A DNA stretch of 64,000 nt from Dehalococcoidia bacterium (GCA_020850615.1 JADZEI010000021.1:124001-188000), one strand, 5' to 3'. Shown: positions 34,346 through 42,653, counted from the stretch's first letter. Numbers and translations: made by a program. The notes: a model not told the origin generated them from the letters alone.

Positions 34346-36271
34346 ATGTCTCTTTCACATACCACCGAACCGTTCACCGACGACGATGACGCCCTGCGGC
34401 GGTACCTCGCCGAGGCGCACCTTCCCTCGCTCCTGCCGGCGCTGGCGCAGGTCACCGGCGACATGTCGCTGCTGCGGGCGGACCTGGCGCCGCGCACCGG
34501 GCTCGATGCCCGCATCCAGGGCGGGCTGAGCGACGAGCAGCAGGCGACCGCGCGCGAGCTCGCCTTCGATGCGCTGAAGGCGTTCCGCGACGGCGGGTTC
34601 AAGGTCGCGCCCGCCCCGACCGACGAACAGCTCCACCAGATGATGAGCTACATGACCGCCGGCGGCCTCACCGAGGAGTACTTCCCGCTCCTGTTCGAAG
34701 AGCTCCAGTGCTCCGGCGAAGACGCGCGCGCGCCGAAGTGGACGAAGGAGTCGATCGACGGCAACACGCCGTTCCAGGTCGCGATCATCGGCTCGGGGAT
34801 GTCCGGGATCCTCGCCGGGATCCGGATGAAGCAGGCCCACGTGCCGTTCGTCATCCTCGAAAAGAACGCGGACCTCGGCGGGACGTGGTTCGAGAACCGG
34901 TACCCCGGCGCGCGCGTTGACTCCTCGAACCACCTGTATAGCTACTCGTTCGCCCAGCGGAACGACTGGCCGTACCACTACTCGACGCAGGACGTGCTGC
35001 TCGACTACTTCCGCGGCGTCGCGGAGGAGTACGACCTGCGCCCGAACATCCGCTTCAGCACCGAGGTCGAGTCCGCGACCTGGGACGAGGCGAAGGCGGC
35101 GTGGGTGCTCAAGCTGCGCACGCCGGGCGGCGAAGAGACGCTCGAAGTGAACGCGCTCGTGAGCGCGGTCGGGCAGCTCAACCGCCCGAAGATCCCGACC
35201 ATCGCCGGGATGAACACCTTCGAGGGGCCGGCGTTCCATTCGGCCCAGTGGGACGCGAGCGTGGACCTCGCAGGGAAGCGCGTCGCCGTCATCGGCACCG
35301 GCGCGAGCGCGTCGCAGCTCATCCCTATCGTCGCGCAGCAGGCGGAGCACCTGACCATCTACCAGCGCACGCCGAACTGGTACATCCCGGTGCCGAACTA
35401 TCACGCGGAGGTGGAGCCGGGGCTGCAGTGGCTCTTCCGGCACGTGCCGTTCTACGCGCAGTGGTACCGCTTCTCGCTGTTCTGGTCTTCCACCGATGGG
35501 CTGATCCCGATGGCGAAGGTGGACCCGGAATGGCAGCCGCGCAACCTGAGCGTGAGCGCGGAGAACCAGATGCTGCGCGACCTGATGGTCGAGTACCTGA
35601 AGGCGCAGCTCGAAGACCGGCCGGACCTGCTCGAAAAGGTCATCCCCCAGTACCCGCCTGCCTCCAAGCGGATCGTCCTCGACAACGGCATCTGGGCGGC
35701 GACGCTGCGGCGCCCGAACGTCGACCTGGTGACGACGCCGGTCAAGGAGATTACGCCGCGGGGCGTGGTCACCGAAGACGGCACCGAGACGGCGGTGGAC
35801 GTGATCATCTACGGCACGGGCTTCCAGGCGTCGCGGTTCCTGACGCCGATGAAGGTGTACGGCACCGGCGGGCAGGACCTGCACGGCCAGTGGGACGGCG
35901 ACGCCCGCGCCTACATGGGCATCACCGTGCCGAACTTCCCGAATCTCTTCCTGATGTATGGCCCGAACACGAACATCGTCGTGAACGGCAGTATCGTGTA
36001 CTTCTCGGAGTGCGAGGTGAACTACATCATGGGCTGCATCCGGCTGCTGCTCGAACGGGGCCTGCACGCGATGTCGCCGAAGAAGGATGTGCACGACGCC
36101 TACAACGTCCGCATCGACGAGGGGAACCGGACGATGGCGTGGGGCGTTTCGACCGTGAACAGCTGGTACAAGAACGACTACGGCCGTGTCGCGCAGAACT
36201 GGCCGTTCAGCCTGCTGGAGTACTGGCAGCAGACGCGGGAGCCGAACCCGGACGACTACGTCCTGAGTTAG
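34346..36271 (+). CDS. FAD-dependent Baeyer-Villiger monooxygenase, long HAPMO-like form
   Basis: Converts a ketone to an ester or lactone with NADPH and O2. 641 residues. Residues 1-140 are an N-terminal helical extension. FAD-binding GSGMSG lies at 149-154, the type I BVMO fingerprint F292-E-G-x3-H-x3-W at 292-302, and the NADPH Rossmann motif GTGASA follows. The late YGTGFQASRF segment is also family-typical. The N-terminal extension and total length match 4-hydroxyacetophenone monooxygenases (about 640 residues). ATG 34346 is chosen after GGGAG. It is divergent from the luciferase-like operon and convergent with the EthD/hydratase/VOC operon. Substrate unknown; aryl or cyclic ketones are plausible. 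Confidence 0.93.
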   Translation: MSLSHTTEPFTDDDDALRRYLAEAHLPSLLPALAQVTGDMSLLRADLAPRTGLDARIQGGLSDEQQATARELAFDALKAFRDGGFKVAPAPTDEQLHQMMSYMTAGGLTEEYFPLLFEELQCSGEDARAPKWTKESIDGNTPFQVAIIGSGMSGILAGIRMKQAHVPFVILEKNADLGGTWFENRYPGARVDSSNHLYSYSFAQRNDWPYHYSTQDVLLDYFRGVAEEYDLRPNIRFSTEVESATWDEAKAAWVLKLRTPGGEETLEVNALVSAVGQLNRPKIPTIAGMNTFEGPAFHSAQWDASVDLAGKRVAVIGTGASASQLIPIVAQQAEHLTIYQRTPNWYIPVPNYHAEVEPGLQWLFRHVPFYAQWYRFSLFWSSTDGLIPMAKVDPEWQPRNLSVSAENQMLRDLMVEYLKAQLEDRPDLLEKVIPQYPPASKRIVLDNGIWAATLRRPNVDLVTTPVKEITPRGVVTEDGTETAVDVIIYGTGFQASRFLTPMKVYGTGGQDLHGQWDGDARAYMGITVPNFPNLFLMYGPNTNIVVNGSIVYFSECEVNYIMGCIRLLLERGLHAMSPKKDVHDAYNVRIDEGNRTMAWGVSTVNSWYKNDYGRVAQNWPFSLLEYWQQTREPNPDDYVLS

Positions 36272-36302
36272 GCGTGAAGGCGTAGAGGCATAAAGGCGTA
36301 GA
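36271..36302. repeat. Octamer tandem repeat after the monooxygenase stop
   Basis: Four units: GGCGTGAA, GGCGTAGA, GGCATAAA, GGCGTAGA. The first base is the last base of the stop codon. Confidence 0.75.
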
Positions 36303-36341
36303 GTGCGATGGGGCCGCTGTGGCGGCCCTATCGTGTTTGGT

Positions 36342-36707
36342 TCAGCCGATGATGGGCTTCTCTTCCGCGAACCAGAGCGGGGAGTTGGCGAGGTCGATGA
36401 ACTTGCGTTCGTCCTCGAGGAGGAGCTGGGCGGCGGCGCGGGCTTCCTCGCTGCGGTTGCCGCCGATCGCGTCGAGGCTGTCGTACCAGAGCTCGGCGAC
36501 GCCGTCGTAGCCCTCGGGGCCGCCGCGGGAGGCCTGGATCGCCGCGTTCAGACCCGTCTCGAGCGTGTGCACCTGGACGTAGCGGCGGATGCCGAGCACG
36601 TCCTGCACGCTCTTCACCAGCGGGGCATGGTTGTCGTACCAGTAGCGCTGGAACTCCTCGCGGGTGAGCTCCGGGCGGCGGCGCAGGCAGAACACGAGCT
36701 TGACCAC
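36342..36707 (-). CDS. EthD-domain protein
   Basis: 121 residues. VKLVFCLRRRPELTREEF, YWYDNHAPL and a C-terminal EEKPIIG match the EthD dimeric ferredoxin-like fold. EthD proteins accompany oxidative degradation pathways (first seen with ETBE oxidation) and some are decarboxylases or lyases; a defined reaction cannot be given. The GTG at 36707 follows AAGGAG, which overlaps the stop of the hydratase gene. Confidence 0.85.
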   Translation of the reverse strand: MVKLVFCLRRRPELTREEFQRYWYDNHAPLVKSVQDVLGIRRYVQVHTLETGLNAAIQASRGGPEGYDGVAELWYDSLDAIGGNRSEEARAAAQLLLEDERKFIDLANSPLWFAEEKPIIG

Positions 36708-36711
36708 GCCG

Positions 36712-37521
36712 CTACTCCTTCGCGCCCAGCCGCGTCCAGCGGGGTTCGCGCTTCTCGATGAGCGCGCGGGCGCCTTCCGCCGCGTCCGGGTGGGCGACGA
36801 CGCGCCACTGGGCCTCATCCGCCTCGCGCAGGGCCTCCGGGTACATCGCGCCCATGTGACGGTAGACCAGGCGCTTCGTCTCCATGCTGCCCGTGGGCCC
36901 GGCATTGGCCGCGATCGTGCGAACGTAGTCCTTCGCGCGGTCGAGCAGCTCGTCCGGCTCGCAGACGTACTCGACGTAGCCGAGCTCGTGCGCGCGGCGG
37001 GCGTCGAAGCGCTCGCTGGTCCAGAGCAGGTCGAGCGCGCGGCCGGGGCCGAGCATGCGCGGGAGGATCCAGGTCATGCCGTGCTCGGCGATGAGCCCGC
37101 GCTTGAGGAACACGGTCGTGAAGCTCGCGGCCGTGGAGGCGATGCGCACATCGCAGAGCGATGCGAGGACGAAGCCGCCGCCCGCGGTCACGCCGTTCAC
37201 CGCGGCGATCACGGGCTTCGGGACTTCGATGAGGTAGCTGAAGAGCCCGGGCAACTCGGTGCCGGGCGACTTGTCGCGGTTGGCGCCGCCGGTGCTCGTG
37301 ACCTCCGCCAGCGCGCCCGAATCCAGCCCCGCGGAGAAGCCGCGGCCGGTCCCGGTGATGACGATGCCCACGACGGCGGGGTCGGCGGTGGCCGCGTTCA
37401 CGGCCGAGCGGATCTCGGCGAGCATGGGGTAGGTGAACGCGTTCAGCTTCTCCGGCCGGTTCAGCCGGATGACCGCGACGGGGTCTTCGACGGAGTAGTC
37501 GACGAACTCGTAGGCGCTCAC
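36712..37521 (-). CDS. Enoyl-CoA hydratase/isomerase family protein
   Basis: 269 residues, crotonase fold. VAVIRLNRPEKLNAF at the N-terminus, oxyanion-hole segments GRGFSAGLD and NGVTAGGGFVLASLCD, and AEHGMTW in the region of the catalytic acid. It could hydrate a trans-enoyl-CoA or act as isomerase. The GTG start overlaps the VOC gene stop by 4 nt, indicating coupling. The long open frame upstream is a shadow. Confidence 0.92.
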   Translation of the reverse strand: MSAYEFVDYSVEDPVAVIRLNRPEKLNAFTYPMLAEIRSAVNAATADPAVVGIVITGTGRGFSAGLDSGALAEVTSTGGANRDKSPGTELPGLFSYLIEVPKPVIAAVNGVTAGGGFVLASLCDVRIASTAASFTTVFLKRGLIAEHGMTWILPRMLGPGRALDLLWTSERFDARRAHELGYVEYVCEPDELLDRAKDYVRTIAANAGPTGSMETKRLVYRHMGAMYPEALREADEAQWRVVAHPDAAEGARALIEKREPRWTRLGAKE

Positions 37522-38288
37522 AGCAGGTTGATCCGCATACCGCAGAGGTAGACCTGGGTGTCGCTCACGTATTTCCCGCGCTCCTTCGCGGCTTCGAGGA
37601 TGCGCTCCTTGTTCACCGCGAGGAGGTCCATGGCGCCGAGGCCCTCGGGGCGGCCGTCGGTGATCGGCACGAAGCGGACGCCTGCGTTGGCGAGTGGCAG
37701 CACCGGGTTCCCGACCGAGTCCTTCGCCAGCGGGATCTGGGCGATCTCGGACCAGCGGGCCGCGACCTTCGCCGGGTCGTCGCACTGGAGCTCGACCATC
37801 GCCACGCCGCGGACGACGTCGACGCGCTGGCCGGCCTTCCAGTCGGGCCCGGCCGGCTCCCAGGGGCCGTCCGGGAGGTGGGCGCCCGGGCCCTTCTGCT
37901 CATCGATTTCGAAGAACGAGCCGCCCGTGTCCTTGGGATGGAGCTGCATGTTCGTGAACTCGTGGCCGTCGTACTCGTTCACGATGCGGATGCCGAGGTC
38001 CTTCACGCGAGCGCGGCGAGGTGCGTGCTCGTCGCACTGGGTGATGACCATGTAGCCGCCATCGCCGCCGCGACGCTCGAGGTAGCGGCCGCCCGCGGTG
38101 TCCTCCTGGATGGGGGCGACGACTTCGAGGATGGTGTTGCCGATCGGCAGGAGCGCGTTTTCGAGGCCGAACTTCCCGACGCCGGGGTCGCGGTAGCAGA
38201 CCTCGAGGCCGAGCACGGCGCGCAGGTCATCGAGGACGGGTTCGAGCTGGTTGGCGACGAGCGCAACCTGGCGAAGACGTAGCCACAT
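37518..38288 (-). CDS. VOC (glyoxalase/dioxygenase superfamily) protein
   Basis: 256 residues with two beta-alpha-beta3 modules: the first from LRQVALVANQLEPVLDDL, the second from VRGVAMVELQCDDPAKVAARW. Sequence resembles metal-binding VOC proteins, but a clear His/Glu metal set cannot be assigned. Such proteins in catabolic clusters are often epimerases, dioxygenases or resistance-type binding proteins. ATG 38288 follows GGAGGT. First gene of the three-gene operon with hydratase and EthD protein. Confidence 0.8.
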   Translation of the reverse strand: MWLRLRQVALVANQLEPVLDDLRAVLGLEVCYRDPGVGKFGLENALLPIGNTILEVVAPIQEDTAGGRYLERRGGDGGYMVITQCDEHAPRRARVKDLGIRIVNEYDGHEFTNMQLHPKDTGGSFFEIDEQKGPGAHLPDGPWEPAGPDWKAGQRVDVVRGVAMVELQCDDPAKVAARWSEIAQIPLAKDSVGNPVLPLANAGVRFVPITDGRPEGLGAMDLLAVNKERILEAAKERGKYVSDTQVYLCGMRINLL

Positions 38289-38353
38289 AATCCGAGTACC
38301 TCCGGCGGCGCAGTCTACGCCGCGCACCGCAAGCGCGCAGGCCAGAGACAACG

Positions 38354-38383
38354 AGAAGGGGCGGTCTTTCGACCACCCCTTCT
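38354..38383 (-). terminator. Hairpin terminator after the two-TM coiled-coil gene
   Basis: On the minus strand a 13-bp stem (one G-U pair) AGAAGGGGTGGTC, tetraloop GAAA, GACCGCCCCTTCT, then a T-containing stretch. It lies between the gene at 38440 and the VOC operon. Confidence 0.7.
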
Positions 38384-38439
38384 GCTTCCCGTCCCGGTCC
38401 GGGATCGACCCCGGTATGGGCGGGTGTACCGCGATGAGC

Positions 38440-39231
38440 TTACTTGGCGCCGCTGGGCCGCGTGGCCGTGCTGCTGGGAGCGGTCGCGCTGAACGCAACC
38501 TTCTCCTTCGGGGTGATGAACGCGTGCACGAAGCCGGCGATGGCGAGGACGATCAGGAGGCCACCGATGATGTAGCAGACGGTCGCAGCGAGGGCGGCCT
38601 TTTCGCCGAAGATGCTGAAGCCGTAGCTGGTCAGGAGGAGGCCGCGGAGGGTCTCACCGGTCTGCATGGTGCTGCGGAGCGAGGTGACCGAGTCGATCTG
38701 CTTCTGGATGGGGTCGATCTGCTTCTGCAGTTCGTCGACCTTCGCCTGGTCGTTGGCAGCCTTCGCGGCGGTCTGCTGCTCCTTGAGCGGGTTGATCTGG
38801 GCGTTCAGCTTGGTGCGGAGCTCGCCGTCGCCGCCGAGGGTGGCGTAGGTCGCGCCGTTGAAGAGCGGTTCGTTGTACTGGGCGGCCATGTTTGCGGCCG
38901 AGCGGGCCATGTGCATGCCGATGTAGAAGTTGCCGTAGCACTCGGCCTTCTTGCCGGAATCGAGCGCCGTGCCAGCGTACTTCTCGAGGCAGGTCGAGCC
39001 TTCGCGCCACTCGGTGACCTTGGCGATGTTCGCGGTGTTCGCGGGCGTCGCTTCGTCCTTGTCGAGGGCTTCCTGGCTGGAGAAGACGATCTTCTGCTCG
39101 CTGAGCTGCTGCTTCACGTAGTCTTCAGCGAACGCGGCCTGGTCCGCGAGGACCCAGCCGAGGACGAGGATGAGCACCGCGAGTACGGCACCGCCACCGG
39201 CGAAGATGATGTCGAGAGTCCTGCGCTTCAC
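38440..39231 (-). CDS. Two-helix membrane protein with extracytoplasmic coiled coil
   Basis: Not recognised as a named family. 263 residues: an N-terminal membrane helix (about 9-30), a soluble domain of about 170 residues with a Cys pair (STCLEKY, AECYGNF) and a heptad-like helix (EQQTAAKAANDQAKVDELQ), a second membrane helix near 215-237 and a charged tail. The topology places the domain outside the cell. The GTG start is 8 nt after GGAGGA. It is transcribed alone, with its own terminator. Housekeeping envelope function is possible but unproven. Confidence 0.8.
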   Translation of the reverse strand: MKRRTLDIIFAGGGAVLAVLILVLGWVLADQAAFAEDYVKQQLSEQKIVFSSQEALDKDEATPANTANIAKVTEWREGSTCLEKYAGTALDSGKKAECYGNFYIGMHMARSAANMAAQYNEPLFNGATYATLGGDGELRTKLNAQINPLKEQQTAAKAANDQAKVDELQKQIDPIQKQIDSVTSLRSTMQTGETLRGLLLTSYGFSIFGEKAALAATVCYIIGGLLIVLAIAGFVHAFITPKEKVAFSATAPSSTATRPSGAK

Positions 39232-39689
39232 GAATTGTTCCTCCGTTCGGTGCCCGTTCGTGACGGGCGGTTGCTTCGCTCTGACGTTGTGTGGTGTGGT
39301 GACGCTGGGCGTCGATGGGGGGAAGGGAGCGCCGTCCCGTCGCGGGCGGCGAGCTGTCTAGAAGCGCGGTGGATCGTGGGAAAGCGACGGGCGCGAGTGC
39401 AGACGGCGGATCACTTAAGATCCCTCCAATATATGTCTGCCTGTGTTGAATTGGTCTCCTGTGCTACGCACCGTAGACTCTGAGCCGCCAGGCAGAAAGC
39501 ATCGTTACATGCCGCTGAGTAATCGAAATGGGGCAAATGGGACCCTCGTAGTGGGCCGCTTGGGGCCAATTTGCGACTCGAATTACTGACTTAGTCAACA
39601 ATATAATGGGGACCTCCATTTCGCGTTTCCCAGCGACCTTCGGAGTTCCGGGGCATCCCGTAGGGGATGCCCCGGAGGGAAGGCAGCGA
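39232..39689. other. Intergenic region including a low-GC stretch
   Basis: No gene seen. 39410-39620 is much less GC-rich than the window average. It contains TATAAT at 39602-39607 (plus strand) and an 11-bp palindrome TGACTTAGTCA at 39587-39597. On the minus strand TATATT near 39425 could be a -10 for the gene starting at 39231. The right end holds the hairpin 39648-39675. Confidence 0.6.
39648..39675 (-). terminator. Perfect hairpin after the RIO kinase gene
   Basis: CCGGGGCATCCC, loop GTAG, GGGATGCCCCGG: perfect 12-bp stem, 14 nt after the kinase stop. No T-run follows, so termination efficiency is uncertain. Confidence 0.5.
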
Positions 39690-40433
39690 TTACCCCAGCG
39701 CGCCGTGCCGCCAGCGCTCCCAGAGCCCGGCCACGTGCTCGTCCACGTCGAGCTCCAGGCCGAAGCGGCGGAAGAAGCGGGCGAGGTTGCCAACGTCGCG
39801 CGTGAGCAACTCCCGGGCGTGGCGGTTGAACCGCGGGTCGGCCGCCTGGGGGAAGTCGATCACCACCGGCCGGCCGCCGTGCAGGAGGACGTTGAACGGC
39901 GACAGGTCGGCGTGGACGACGTTGTTCTCAAGGAACAGCTCGACGTTCCAGAGCAGCCGCTCGAACAGGGCCGGCGCGTCTTCCGGCGCCACCTGCGCGC
40001 GCTGGAGCTGCGGCGCCGGACCATCGGCGTCCCCCGCGTAGCTCATCAGGATGGCGCGCTCCGTCGCGAAGAACGGCTCGGGGACGTCGGCACCGGCGTA
40101 GTGCAGCGCGCTCAGCGTCTCGAACTCGTGGTCGACCCAGAGCGCGGACGCGGCCGACCGGCCGAGGTCGCTCCGGGCGGCGATGGCGCGCGCGGCGCGG
40201 CTATCGAGGACGATGCGGCCGTCCTGGTAGACGGCGTCGCGGTTGAAGTTCCGGCGGTCGAGCTCGTGGTACACCTTCGCGACCACGAATTCGGCGCCGA
40301 GCGAGGGATGGGCCCGGCAGAGCAGCGCGACTGCCTCCTTGCCGGGCTTGATGACGTGCAGGACCTCCGTGACAAGGCCCTGGGAAAGGAACTCTTCGAG
40401 GGCGGGTTCGATGTCCGCCAAGATTTCGGCCAA
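39690..40433 (-). CDS. RIO-family serine/threonine protein kinase
   Basis: 247 residues. The ATP-binding Lys is in VVAKVYHELD (about K53), the catalytic loop is VHADLSPFN and the metal site IDFPQA, which are RIO kinase signatures. In archaea and eukaryotes RIO kinases act in ribosome maturation; bacterial roles are poorly known. The TTG at 40433, 8 nt after GGAG, is preferred over a TTG at 40478, which would lie inside the terminator at 40477-40504. The gene is thus preceded by a 19-codon ORF and a terminator, an attenuator-like layout. Confidence 0.85.
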   Translation of the reverse strand: MAEILADIEPALEEFLSQGLVTEVLHVIKPGKEAVALLCRAHPSLGAEFVVAKVYHELDRRNFNRDAVYQDGRIVLDSRAARAIAARSDLGRSAASALWVDHEFETLSALHYAGADVPEPFFATERAILMSYAGDADGPAPQLQRAQVAPEDAPALFERLLWNVELFLENNVVHADLSPFNVLLHGGRPVVIDFPQAADPRFNRHARELLTRDVGNLARFFRRFGLELDVDEHVAGLWERWRHGALG

Positions 40434-40476
40434 CGCAAATGCTCCGGGAGCTGGCGCGTCGCGGCGAGCGAGACGC

Positions 40477-40504
40477 AAAAGGCCGCCTCCAGCGGAGACG
40501 GCCT
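40477..40504 (-). terminator. Rho-independent terminator between a 19-codon ORF and the RIO kinase
   Basis: On the minus strand AGGCCGTCTCC, loop GCT, GGAGGCGGCCT, then TTT. 11-bp stem with one G-U pair. It lies 25 nt after the small ORF and about 43 nt before the kinase start. Confidence 0.8.
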
Positions 40505-40529
40505 CGATGTTCCCGGGACAGGGGTGACG

Positions 40530-40589
40530 TCAGGCAGCTGCGGGGAGGCAGACGATGCGGAAGGCACCTGCGGCGCGCACAGCGTTCAT
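40530..40589 (-). CDS. Putative 19-residue leader peptide
   Basis: MNAVRAAGAFRIVCLPAAA, ATG preceded by GGAGGAG with 5-nt spacing (the strongest ribosome site nearby). A terminator follows 25 nt later and then the RIO kinase gene. TACACT on the minus strand, near 40625-40630, could be its -10. The layout suits a translated leader controlling read-through; alternatively it is a small bioactive peptide. There is no run of one regulatory codon except Ala. Confidence 0.5.
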   Translation of the reverse strand: MNAVRAAGAFRIVCLPAAA

Positions 40590-40911
40590 CTGGCTCCTCC
40601 GGGGCGATGTGCCCAGTGTCACCCAGTGTAGCAGACGCCCGGGGCGGTGCGTGTGCCGATTTGCGGCGCGAATGGGAGCTGGTTCACAGGCCGGCCTTGT
40701 CGCGCTCCCGCCGAACGCGCAGGGTTGGCGGCGAGGCAAGGAAATGCAGGTACGCGAAAGCATCGGCATCCGCATCCACCGGGCGTAAGGAGCCCGGGGA
40801 CCGCACCGGAACTGATTCGGCGGCCACGGCGCACCGCGCCCGCTCCAGACCCGCCGCCCTGCCGCGCCCGCGGCGTTTGCCGGCCACGTGCCGGCCGAGC
40901 TGGAGCACCCT
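40590..40911. other. Divergent intergenic region
   Basis: Separates the small ORF/kinase unit (minus) from the MFS exporter (plus). It has a direct repeat ACACTGGG twice, 2 nt apart (minus strand, about 40611-40628). No other gene-like frame with a ribosome site is evident; long open frames here are GC-driven. Confidence 0.5.
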
Positions 40912-42144
40912 GTGTCTCGCTTCTTTCGTGGCGCCGCACGCCACCCCGACTTCCGCCACCTGTGGGCCGCGCAGGCGATCTCGCTTGTCGGGACCGGCCT
41001 CGGCGCCCTGCCCTTCACCGCCATCCTCTTCCTGGACGCGAGCGGCACCGAGATGGCGCTGCTCGCGGCCTGCGGCGTCCTGCCGGGCCTGCTCGTCGGG
41101 CTGCCGGCGGGCGCCTGGGTCGATCGTGTCCGCCGGCGGCCGGTGCTCATCGCGGCCGACCTCGTGCGCGCGGTGGCGCTGGCGTCGCTCCTCGGCGCGG
41201 CCGCGTTCGACGCGCTGCGCATCGAGCACCTCTGCGCCGTCGCGCTGGTGAATGGCGCGATGGAGGTGTTGTTCGACATCGCCTACGTCGCGTATGTGCC
41301 CGCGCTGGTGCCGGAAGAGGAGCTCGTGGACGCAAACGCGCGGCTCGCGGCCAGCGCCTCGGTGGCGGAGGCGAGCTCGTTCAGCGCGGGCGGCTGGATC
41401 GCCCAGCTCGCGGGCTCCCTCTGGGCGGTCGCGGCGGATGCGGCTTCGTTCGTGGCTTCGGCCGCGTTCCTCGCCCGCATCCGGACCGCCGAACCGGCGC
41501 CCGAGCGCCCGGCCGCCGAGCCCGCGCTGCTCGCGGAGATGGCGGCGGGCTGGACGGCGATCCGGGCCGACGGGCGGCTCGCGGCCATCGGCGCCGCGAC
41601 GGTGGCGCTCGGGCTCGGGCACGGGCTCATCGGCGCGGTCATCCTGCTCTTCGGCACGCGGGACCTCGGCATCGGTGCGGGCGTGCTCGGGCTCGTGTTC
41701 GGCGTCGGCGGGCTGACGTCGCTGCTCGGCTCGCTGGTCGCGGGCCGTGCGGGGACGCGGCTCGGCCCGGGCCGCGCGATGATCGCGGGCGCGGCCGTGT
41801 TCCTCGTGGGCACGCTGCTGATCGTGGTGGCGAGCGGCCCGCCCGCTGTGGGGGTGCTGTTCCTGGTTGGGTCGCAGCTCCTCGGAGACCCTAGCTATAC
41901 CGTGCGCGAGGTGAACGAGATGGCGGTCCGCCAGGCGGTCACGCCGCCGGCCGTGTTCGGGCGCGTGAATGGGGCGCTCCGCTTCGCGCAGCTCGTGGCG
42001 ATGCTCGCGGGGTCGCTGGTGGCGGCGGGGCTGGCGCCGGTGGTGGGCTCGCGCGGCGTGCTGGCCGCGGGGCTGGTGGCACACGTGGGCGTGCTCGCGG
42101 CGCTGCTGTCGTCGCGCCAGCTCCGCGCCGGCGGGCCGCGCTAG
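40912..42144 (+). CDS. Major facilitator superfamily exporter
   Basis: 410 residues with about 12 membrane helices, no signal peptide. FRHLWAAQAISLVGTGLGALPFT and the loop WVDRVRRRPVLIAADL (motif A-like between helices 2 and 3) match the enterobactin-exporter/MFS_3 drug-efflux group. A GTG at 40888 is in frame, but the GTG at 40912 is 8 nt after GGAG and starts at the usual place. The 3' end overlaps the convergent gene by 4 nt. Substrate unknown. Confidence 0.88.
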   Translation: MSRFFRGAARHPDFRHLWAAQAISLVGTGLGALPFTAILFLDASGTEMALLAACGVLPGLLVGLPAGAWVDRVRRRPVLIAADLVRAVALASLLGAAAFDALRIEHLCAVALVNGAMEVLFDIAYVAYVPALVPEEELVDANARLAASASVAEASSFSAGGWIAQLAGSLWAVAADAASFVASAAFLARIRTAEPAPERPAAEPALLAEMAAGWTAIRADGRLAAIGAATVALGLGHGLIGAVILLFGTRDLGIGAGVLGLVFGVGGLTSLLGSLVAGRAGTRLGPGRAMIAGAAVFLVGTLLIVVASGPPAVGVLFLVGSQLLGDPSYTVREVNEMAVRQAVTPPAVFGRVNGALRFAQLVAMLAGSLVAAGLAPVVGSRGVLAAGLVAHVGVLAALLSSRQLRAGGPR

Positions 42145-42653
42145 AGGTTCGAGTCTTCCTCGCGGAGCTGCTCCAGGGGCACCTTCGGCGGCTCCGCGAG
42201 CCGGTCGAGCGAGACCAGGATGGCCGAGTGCGGGTAGAAGCGCACCGAGACGCGGTCGCCTTCCTTCACCTCCATCAGGAGGTCGAGGTCGCCGCGCAGG
42301 ATCTGCTTGCTGGCGAGACGGATGTAGTGGCTGCGCATCACCAACGAATCGCTCCGGGACCAGCGCCGGGTGACGATGTCCTCGGTGTGCCGCGGCTCGG
42401 AGCGCAGGTCCATGATCGCCTGGATCGCCTGGAACCCGAAGAGGACCGTGAAGATGGAGAGGACCACGATCAGGAACCAGGTGCCCTGGTTGCCCCCGGT
42501 GAGGATGTCGGCCAGGAAGTAGACGAGGGCCACGGCCGAGACGAGGAAGAGCGGCGTCCAGATAATCGCCGTGCGCAGGATGCCATTGCGCACGCGCCCT
42601 TCGCGCAGCCGCTGCTGGATCTCCGGGTCGTCTTGCCAGTCGTTTCGCGTCAT
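42141..42653 (-). CDS. Two-TM membrane protein, unknown function
   Basis: Not recognised. 170 residues: charged N-terminus, two hydrophobic helices (about 29-50 and 58-80) and a C-terminal soluble part with beta-type pattern (LLMEVKEGDRVSVRFYPHSAI), resembling a small PH-like or beta-sandwich domain. The ATG overlaps the stop of the LysM gene by 4 nt, so the two are coupled and may act together at the membrane. Confidence 0.75.
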   Translation of the reverse strand: MTRNDWQDDPEIQQRLREGRVRNGILRTAIIWTPLFLVSAVALVYFLADILTGGNQGTWFLIVVLSIFTVLFGFQAIQAIMDLRSEPRHTEDIVTRRWSRSDSLVMRSHYIRLASKQILRGDLDLLMEVKEGDRVSVRFYPHSAILVSLDRLAEPPKVPLEQLREEDSNL

